Part shown: piece after piece, positions 16,162 to 21,029 of the stretch
How the letters are laid out: every line of letters starts with the position of its first letter
Numbering within the stretch: position 1 is the stretch's first letter
Assembly (NCBI GenBank): GCA_964370625.1
Contig: CAYJKB010000036.1
Location: 1-21,029, forward strand
Length of the DNA stretch: 21,029 bases
Reading direction: 5' to 3'
Source of the DNA: CAYJKB01 sp964370625
GTDB lineage: Bacteria > Bacillota > Clostridia > Oscillospirales > Butyricicoccaceae
Made by a program: the position numbers and the translations under genes
Notes under the pieces: generated by a model
Told to the model about the DNA's origin: nothing
What the model saw: the letters and a program-made list of their open reading frames with translations, nothing else
Database searches by the model: none

Positions 16162-16443
16162 ATGAGTACAAATATGCAAGCATTAGGAATGGTAGAAACA
16201 AAAGGTTTAGTAGGCTCTATTGAAGCAGCTGACGCAATGGTTAAAGCTGCAAATGTTACACTTATCGGCAAAGAACATGTTGGCGGTGGTTTAGTTACTG
16301 TTATGGTACGTGGTGATGTTGGCGCTGTTAAAGCTGCTGTTGACGCTGGTGCAGCAGCTGCTGAGCGTGTTGGTGAACTTGTATCTGTTCACGTTATCCC
16401 ACGTCCACATTCAGAAATTGAAGCTATTTTACCACAAGCCTAA
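16162..16443 (+). CDS. eutM: Hexameric shell protein EutM, copy 2
   Basis: A 93-residue BMC-domain protein nearly identical to the copy 59 bases upstream, with a slightly longer N-terminus (MSTNMQALG instead of MSMQALG) and a C-terminus one residue shorter. The pore loop and interface residues are the same, so both should enter mixed hexamers or facets. The ribosome binding site and the leader are also duplicated. A higher dose of the major tile or recent gene conversion would explain two copies. Confidence 0.97.
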   Translation: MSTNMQALGMVETKGLVGSIEAADAMVKAANVTLIGKEHVGGGLVTVMVRGDVGAVKAAVDAGAAAAERVGELVSVHVIPRPHSEIEAILPQA

Positions 16444-16480
16444 TAATTAAAATTTATCAAAATAAAGGAGGGGTAGAACT

Positions 16481-17254
16481 TTGAAGGTAATTACAGAACA
16501 AATTTTGCGTAGCGAACTTAAAAACTGTGAAGTCACAGAATATATTGTACCTGATGGGAAAATTCTATCTCCTGCTGGACGAGAATATTTGCAAGGTTTG
16601 CAAATTAAAATATGTAAAAAAGATAAATTTACTAAAAATACAATCAATAAAAATGTAGATAGTCGCCCTATTCAAACGATGAGTGCAAATGCTAAAAATG
16701 CAAAGTTTGTAGATTTTGTCACTGGTGCTTTTTATGAAGAAAAGCCAGAACATATGACACATCTTTATAGTAATGTTCTAGTCGCTAAAAATCATGAGCG
16801 AATTTCGTTTCGTGGCAAACTCGATATGTTTGAGGCAGAAATAATTTTTGCTCAAACTGAACTTTATGACAGGGGAGTAAGCGCTAAACTTTTAGATGAT
16901 TTAGATGATATAATGCGAGTTATATCACAAATTATGCGAAGTGATGTGATGAATCTTCCTTATGAGAATGCCACTATTATAGGTCTTACGCATGAGCAAA
17001 TTCATGAGCGTTCTCACAATCCTAAAAAGTTTTATAATATTGAAAAACTGCTAATGCCTGATTATCGGCATGGCAGGGAATATGCGATAATTAATAGACT
17101 TCGTGCAAGCGTTCGCAGTGTCGAAATTTATGCTGTTGATGCTTTTATGGAAAACGGAAAATGTACTCGCTCTGATATTGTTTTAGAACTAAATAGGCTG
17201 TCTAGCTGTCTACATTTAATCGGTTGTATGTATTTATCAGGAGAATATGCATGA
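16481..17254 (+). CDS. eutT: Corrinoid adenosyltransferase EutT
   Basis: A 257-residue enzyme that makes adenosylcobalamin, the cofactor of EutBC, from ATP and reduced cobalamin. The N-terminus contains VPDGKILSPAGREYLQGLQI, a module shared with other eut/pdu proteins. The catalytic part has KPEHMTHLYSNVLVAKNHER, FRGKLDMFEAEIIFAQ, ADYRHGRE-like PDYRHGREYAIINRLRA and LNRLSSCLHLIGCMYL. The HX11CCX2C metal motif known from Salmonella EutT is absent; no adjacent cysteines occur. Start is TTG 16481, with AAAGGAGGGG upstream. The stop overlaps the pduL start (ATGA). Confidence 0.92.
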   Translation: MKVITEQILRSELKNCEVTEYIVPDGKILSPAGREYLQGLQIKICKKDKFTKNTINKNVDSRPIQTMSANAKNAKFVDFVTGAFYEEKPEHMTHLYSNVLVAKNHERISFRGKLDMFEAEIIFAQTELYDRGVSAKLLDDLDDIMRVISQIMRSDVMNLPYENATIIGLTHEQIHERSHNPKKFYNIEKLLMPDYRHGREYAIINRLRASVRSVEIYAVDAFMENGKCTRSDIVLELNRLSSCLHLIGCMYLSGEYA

Positions 17255-17877
17255 ATAGTACACTTATAGACCAAATATCAAACAAAGTAATAGAATCTTT
17301 ATTACAATCTGGCTATGTTCAAGTAGAGGTATCTGCAAAGCATGTCCATTTAACTGATGAGCATATTGAAATACTTTTTGGCAAAGGTGCTTCACTTACT
17401 CCAAAAAGGGATTTATCGCAACCTGGGCAATATTTATCAGAAGAACGTGTAGCATTAATTGGTCCTAAAGGTCGCAAGGAAAATGTTGCTGTGCTAGGCC
17501 CTGCAAGACCTGCAACGCAAGTTGAACTTTCAAAAAGTGATTGCATTTCTTTAGGTGTTAAAGCCCCTTATCGTCAGTCTGGTGATGTAAAGGGAAGTGG
17601 AAGCATCACTATCGAAGGCCCTTGTGGTAGCATTACTATCACTGAAGGCACAATCATAGCTCTATCTCACATACATGTAACTGAAAAAACTGCTGAAATT
17701 TTTGGTGTTCATGATAATCAAAAAGTGAATGTAGAGGTACATACAGAACGCCCTGTTATTTTCAAAGATGTAATTGTCAGAGTTTCTAATAAGTTTAGGG
17801 ATAGAATGCATATCGATTTTGATGAGGCTAACGCATCAGATGTAAATGGATTTATTTTAGGGAAAATACTTAAATAA
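17251..17877 (+). CDS. pduL: PduL-type phosphate acyltransferase
   Basis: About 208 residues from the ATG at 17251, chosen because CAGGAG lies 7 bases upstream and the ATG overlaps the eutT stop. PduL converts acetyl-CoA to acetyl phosphate and recycles CoA within the compartment, filling the EutD role with an unrelated fold. The N-terminal MNSTLIDQISNKVIESLLQS is an amphipathic targeting helix. The paired zinc-site motifs VSAKHVHLT and ALSHIHVTEK, plus ARPATQVELS and MHIDFDEAN, are all present, so it should be active. Confidence 0.95.
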   Translation: MNSTLIDQISNKVIESLLQSGYVQVEVSAKHVHLTDEHIEILFGKGASLTPKRDLSQPGQYLSEERVALIGPKGRKENVAVLGPARPATQVELSKSDCISLGVKAPYRQSGDVKGSGSITIEGPCGSITITEGTIIALSHIHVTEKTAEIFGVHDNQKVNVEVHTERPVIFKDVIVRVSNKFRDRMHIDFDEANASDVNGFILGKILK

Positions 17878-17895
17878 AGAGGGGAGGAAACTCTT

Positions 17896-18618
17896 TTGGA
17901 TAATAGTCAATTAGTTGATTTAATACTAAAAAAAGTAACTCAAGTTATTGCAGAGCAAAATATAGATATTAAATCATCTCAAAATATAAAAACTAGTTGT
18001 GCTGATGGTATAGCTAAAAAACCTGTAATTTCTGTTATTGATTTTGCAAAAGACTTTGAAAAAATGCAGTTTGATGGGGTAGAAGTGTTTCACGTAGGTG
18101 AACATTCGGAAAAATCTTGCCCTGATGCTATTATTTATCTTCAAAACCTTTGTCTTACTGCAATGACACAAATTGCAACTGGAAACTGTACTTGTCCTAA
18201 AACTAGAATTGTTCGTGATTTATTTTTGCAAGGTAAAACTGTATACACAACACGTGACCAAGTTGAACTTTTAAGTTATCAATCTACATCAAATAAGGCA
18301 TATTTTGCTATGATGAAAAAGCAACTGACACTTCTTGAAGATAGTGGACTTGTGATTTTAAATGATTGTGGTGGATTGCTTGACATAATTGGTGATAAAA
18401 AAACAACCAAAGTAACTTCTGATAAATCTTATACAGAGTCTACAAGTAGCTGTTGTGTAAATGAAGTTATCTCAAAACGATTAATCACAGAACAAGATAT
18501 AATTTCTGCTAAAAAGTCTGGAACTGATACTATTACAGTTTCAGCTAAAACTATAGTAACTGATCTTGCACGTGATACTGCAAGCCGTAATAAGATTAAA
18601 ATAATTCGTAATTCATAG
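17896..18618 (+). CDS. Conserved ethanolamine-operon protein of unknown function
   Basis: A 240-residue protein. It resembles a family seen in clostridial eut operons and named only as an ethanolamine utilisation protein (TIGR02536, from memory). Residues 1-19 (MDNSQLVDLILKKVTQVIA) form an amphipathic helix like the targeting peptides of EutC and PduL. The middle part alternates strands and helices (VEVFHVGEH, DAIIYLQNL, TGNCTCPKTRIVRDLFLQGK) and holds most of the roughly eight cysteines, including CTC and a later CC. The end (LITEQDIISAKKSGTDTITVS) resembles the small module at the start of EutT. Start is TTG 17896, with GGGGAGG about 9 bases upstream. It is probably a lumen protein; the reaction is unknown. 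Confidence 0.8.
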   Translation: MDNSQLVDLILKKVTQVIAEQNIDIKSSQNIKTSCADGIAKKPVISVIDFAKDFEKMQFDGVEVFHVGEHSEKSCPDAIIYLQNLCLTAMTQIATGNCTCPKTRIVRDLFLQGKTVYTTRDQVELLSYQSTSNKAYFAMMKKQLTLLEDSGLVILNDCGGLLDIIGDKKTTKVTSDKSYTESTSSCCVNEVISKRLITEQDIISAKKSGTDTITVSAKTIVTDLARDTASRNKIKIIRNS

Positions 18619-18631
18619 GAGGAAGCCATAA

Positions 18632-18910
18632 ATGAAAGTCGCAAAAGTAATCGGTAATATTTGGGCTACTCGTAAAGAAGAAAAGTTATCAGGGCTTAAA
18701 TTACTGCTTGTGCAACCTATTAATGTATATGATAAATCAAAATGTGGTGAACCAATTGTTGCATCTGATACAATCGGAGCAGGTATTGGTGAAACTATAA
18801 TTTTTGTAAGTGGCAGTTCTGCTCGAAGTGCAGTAGGAGATATGGATACCCCTGTTGATGCTTGCGTTGTTGGAATTGTTGATGACATGGAAATAGGTAT
18901 AAATCTATAA
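18632..18910 (+). CDS. eutN: Pentameric vertex protein EutN
   Basis: A 92-residue EutN/CcmL-family protein whose pentamers cap the shell vertices. It begins MKVAKVIGNIWATRKEEKL and has LLLVQPI, DTIGAGIGETIIFVSGSSAR and PVDACVVGIVD, the standard family blocks. Length is usual (about 95). AGGAGGAAG precedes the ATG. It is the only vertex protein in the window. Confidence 0.96.
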   Translation: MKVAKVIGNIWATRKEEKLSGLKLLLVQPINVYDKSKCGEPIVASDTIGAGIGETIIFVSGSSARSAVGDMDTPVDACVVGIVDDMEIGINL

Positions 18911-18916
18911 TGAAAA

Positions 18917-20272
18917 ATGGTATTTAATATGAATTTTATAGAAAGTGTAAAAAATGCTGGGGTAGTCGGTGCTGGTGGTGCTGGTTTTCCGACACATATA
19001 AAACTTAATACCAAAGCTGAAATTTTTATTGTAAATGCAGCTGAATGTGAACCACTTATTGAAACAGATAAGTTTATTTGTCGCGAATATGCTGATAAAA
19101 TTGTAAGTGCTATAACTTATGTATGTCAGCATTTAGAGGCAAAACGTGCAGTTATTGCACTAAAAGGCAAATATCATGAAGAAATAAAATGCCTTAAAAC
19201 TGCAATTAATAAAGCCAATGCAAATATTGAAATATTTGAAATGCGTACTTTTTACCCAGCAGGCGATGAGCAGATTATGGTGCAACAAGTAATCGGGCAA
19301 AGTGTTCCAGAACGTGGAATACCTATTGAAGTAGGTGCTGTTGTCGATAATGTTGGAACTTTACTTAATATTTATGATGCAATAAGTGACAAGCCTGTAA
19401 CTCGTAAACTGTTATCAGTAGTAGGGGAGGTTGAGCGACCTATAATGCTTGATGTTCCAATTGGAACTAGCATTTTAGAATGTATTAAAGTTTCAAACCC
19501 TAAAATTTCTGATTACAGAATTATTTTAGGTGGCCCTATGATGGGGAAGGTTGTTCACAGTTTTGAGCAAATTCAGCATGAATATGTAAAGAAAACTACA
19601 GGAAATATAATCGTTTTACCGTCTGACCATTATTTGTTTAAAGTTTCTCAAAAACCTATAGAAAAAATAATTTCTATGGCTAGAAGTTCATGTATTCAAT
19701 GCAGAATGTGTACCGATTTATGTCCACGTTATCAAATCGGACACAATATGAGGCCTCATTTAGTTATGAGAAATTTATATCGTGAGCATTTAATTGATGA
19801 TAATTTTGAGTATGAAAAAGCGTTTGGAGATGCTGTTAACTGCAGTGAATGTGGTGCATGTGAGATGTTTTCATGTCCTATGAGTTTATCTCCTAGAAAA
19901 GCTAATTCTTATATCAAAAAGAAATTACGTGATAGAGGTATTTCTATTGCAAAGATACCATCGGCAACTTCTTTACCTACAGTGGATAACACGAAAATAC
20001 CTACAGATAGATTAATTGCAAGACTCGGTTTATCATCTTATAATGGAAAACATGCACATGAATGTAAAATTTTAAACCCTGATAAGGTATTTATTGAGTT
20101 TTCACAGCATATTGGTAAACCAGCTGAATGTGTATTAACTCAAGGTATGAATGTTACAAATGGTCAACTAATTGCTAAGATATCTGAAAATGCATTAGGT
20201 GCAAATATACATTCAAGTATAGATGGAACAGTTACTGATATTAAAGAAAACGGTATTTTTATATCAAAATAA
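18917..20272 (+). CDS. pduS: PduS/RnfC-like flavin and iron-sulfur electron-transfer protein
   Basis: A 451-residue protein with the PduS domain order. The N-terminal nucleotide/FMN-binding motif is GVVGAGGAGFPTH, followed by EPLIETD and FYPAGDEQIMVQQVIGQ. Two ferredoxin-type cysteine sets follow: C259, C262, C265, C269 and C309, C312, C315, C320. The C-terminal part ends in an RnfC-type sandwich domain. PduS reduces cobalamin for the adenosyltransferase or moves electrons from NADH; here the partner is likely EutT and/or the PduT-like shell protein. The start is uncertain: ATG 18917 or, fitting the family better, ATG 18929. Neither has a ribosome binding site, so coupling to eutN, 6 bases upstream, is likely. 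Confidence 0.92.
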   Translation: MVFNMNFIESVKNAGVVGAGGAGFPTHIKLNTKAEIFIVNAAECEPLIETDKFICREYADKIVSAITYVCQHLEAKRAVIALKGKYHEEIKCLKTAINKANANIEIFEMRTFYPAGDEQIMVQQVIGQSVPERGIPIEVGAVVDNVGTLLNIYDAISDKPVTRKLLSVVGEVERPIMLDVPIGTSILECIKVSNPKISDYRIILGGPMMGKVVHSFEQIQHEYVKKTTGNIIVLPSDHYLFKVSQKPIEKIISMARSSCIQCRMCTDLCPRYQIGHNMRPHLVMRNLYREHLIDDNFEYEKAFGDAVNCSECGACEMFSCPMSLSPRKANSYIKKKLRDRGISIAKIPSATSLPTVDNTKIPTDRLIARLGLSSYNGKHAHECKILNPDKVFIEFSQHIGKPAECVLTQGMNVTNGQLIAKISENALGANIHSSIDGTVTDIKENGIFISK

Positions 20273-20323
20273 CTAAATTATATAAAATCCTTAAATCCTT
20301 ATAAGAAAGGAATGAACTTTATA

Positions 20324-20863
20324 ATGGGAATAGCTATTGGAATGATTGAAGTAAATAGTATTGCTCAAGGTATTTTAGCATCAGATATTATGGTAAAATC
20401 TGCAAATATTGAACTAATCAGAAACTCTACAATTTGCCCTGGGAAATTTGTTGTTATAATTTCAGGTGAAACATCTGATGTTGAAACTGCGATTAATGAA
20501 GGTAAGTCAATTTGTGGGCATATGCTAGTTGATGAACTTATAATTTCAAATGTTCATAGCCAAGTTATACCAGCAATTTCACTTACTAACCAAGTTGAAA
20601 ATTATGGCGCTATTGGTGTCCTTGAATATTATTCAGTTGCATCTGCTATTTTAGCTGCTGATAAAGCTGCTAAAGCATCTAATGTAACATTGATAGAAAT
20701 TCGTATTGGATATGCTATCGGTGGTAAAGGTTTTGTCACAATGACAGGAAGTGTTTCTGATGTTGAGGAAGCTGTAAATGCTGGCATCGAAATTTCTGAA
20801 CTTTTAGTTAATAGTGTTGTAATACCAAGACCTGATGCTAAAGTATTTGAAAGTTTATTATAG
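20324..20863 (+). CDS. pduT: PduT-like trimeric shell protein with iron-sulfur pore cysteine
   Basis: About 179 residues with two BMC domains (about 1-90 and 95-179). Its first domain has NSTICPGKFVVIISGE with Cys38, the position and context of the cysteine that holds a 4Fe-4S cluster in the central pore of PduT. The second domain begins GAIGVLEYYSVASAILAADKA and ends with VVIPRPD. I chose the ATG at 20324: AAAGGA lies 12 bases upstream and homologues start at this level. The in-frame ATG at 20312 is only one base from that box. It follows the PduS-like gene, its known partner, and is the last gene of the operon. Confidence 0.92.
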   Translation: MGIAIGMIEVNSIAQGILASDIMVKSANIELIRNSTICPGKFVVIISGETSDVETAINEGKSICGHMLVDELIISNVHSQVIPAISLTNQVENYGAIGVLEYYSVASAILAADKAAKASNVTLIEIRIGYAIGGKGFVTMTGSVSDVEEAVNAGIEISELLVNSVVIPRPDAKVFESLL

Positions 20864-20918
20864 TATTTACAGAATGAAATATTGAGATTTGTTTTACTTT
20901 GAATAAAATAAAATATTT

Positions 20919-20953
20919 AATAACTGATACAAACAGGTATCAGTTATTTTTTT
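20919..20953 (+). terminator. Intrinsic terminator of the eut operon
   Basis: TAACTGATAC (20921-20930) pairs perfectly with GTATCAGTTA (20937-20946) around the loop AAACAG, extended by A-T pairs and followed by seven T residues. It lies about 56 bases after the last stop. The loop is six bases long, but position 4 is C rather than G, so I do not read it as an ANTAR site. Confidence 0.9.
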
Positions 20954-20997
20954 ATGAATTTGCATAAATTTACTTAAATTGAGTTTTTTCCTACCCC

Positions 20998-21029
20998 CAC
21001 TTATACAAAATCTTTATTTTGTATAAGTG
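20998..21029. repeat. Perfect inverted repeat at the right window edge
   Basis: CACTTATACAAAAT (20998-21011) and ATTTTGTATAAGTG (21016-21029) are exact inverted copies around CTTT. The repeat ends at the last base of the window, so it may extend further; CCCCC sits just left of it. It could be a bidirectional terminator, a mobile-element end or an operator. No gene is seen in 20864-21029. Confidence 0.7.

Larger units (their letters stand above)
15797..16456 (+). repeat. Tandem duplication of eutM with its leader
   Basis: A 27-base leader including the ribosome binding site is identical at 15797-15823 and 16135-16161, each directly before a eutM gene. The first 12 bases of that leader (AATTAAAATTTA) occur a third time at 16445-16456, just after the second eutM. 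This is what a tandem duplication of a leader-plus-gene unit would leave behind. The two coding parts differ mainly at synonymous sites and the ends. Confidence 0.85.

Noticed and set aside
17224..17250. Longer N-terminus for PduL starting at 17224
   Set aside because: It lies fully within eutT, has no ribosome binding site, and would bury the amphipathic targeting helix; the ATG at 17251 has CAGGAG and overlaps the eutT stop.
20281..20311. TCCTT / AAGGA complementarity that could hide the pduT ribosome binding site
   Set aside because: Only five pairs in an AT-rich stretch; too weak to support a regulatory claim.
20919..20953. Terminal hairpin with six-base loop AAACAG as a second EutV target
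   Set aside because: The conserved G at loop position 4 is missing, there is no partner hairpin, and it functions well as a plain terminator.

Overview
This is an AT-rich window from a low-GC Bacillota, most likely a clostridium-like anaerobe. The evidence is the CwlD-type amidase, the YerC/TrpR-like regulator, the FMN-riboswitch/RibU unit, strong AGGAGG-type ribosome binding sites, several TTG starts, and an ethanolamine operon of the Firmicute type controlled by EutV/EutW. The genus cannot be fixed from the sequence alone.

Bases 1-783 carry two minus-strand genes. One is a Vat/XAT-like acetyltransferase that runs off the left edge, and the other is an unrecognised protein with an Asn/Ser-rich N-terminus. 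From 954 to 5487 there is a tightly packed plus-strand housekeeping run: yerC-like repressor, SAM methyltransferase, hslO (Hsp33), cwlD-like amidase, a GNAT acetyltransferase and radA. Bases 5501-6395 form a self-contained riboflavin-uptake unit: sigma-A promoter, FMN riboswitch, intrinsic terminator, ribU and a closing terminator.

Bases 6430-20953 are one long ethanolamine-utilisation (eut) bacterial microcompartment operon with the order eutS, eutP, eutV, eutW, eutA, eutB, eutC, eutL, eutK-like, eutE, eutM1, eutM2, eutT, pduL, an unnamed eut gene, eutN, pduS-like, pduT-like. A sigma-A-like promoter is followed by a leader in which a hairpin with a six-base loop overlaps the left arm of an intrinsic terminator. 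This is the layout expected for antitermination by the ANTAR response regulator EutV, which is encoded in the same operon. The operon closes at a strong terminator (20919-20953).

How it works together (family knowledge plus inference): EutW senses ethanolamine and phosphorylates EutV, which lets polymerase pass the leader terminator. Shell proteins EutS, EutL, EutK-like, EutM (two copies), EutN and the PduT-like protein build the compartment. EutBC with adenosylcobalamin (made by EutT, with the lyase repaired by EutA) splits ethanolamine into acetaldehyde and ammonia. EutE makes acetyl-CoA, and PduL makes acetyl phosphate and recycles CoA. No EutG-type alcohol dehydrogenase, EutH permease, EutQ or EutJ is seen. 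A PduS-like flavin/iron-sulfur protein and a PduT-like shell protein with the cluster cysteine at position 38 are present instead, which suggests an electron route across the shell. The most notable points are the variant antitermination leader, the near-identical tandem eutM genes with duplicated leaders, the PduS/PduT module in a eut operon, the shared amphipathic targeting helices, the cysteine-rich unnamed eut protein, and a perfect inverted repeat at the right end of the window.
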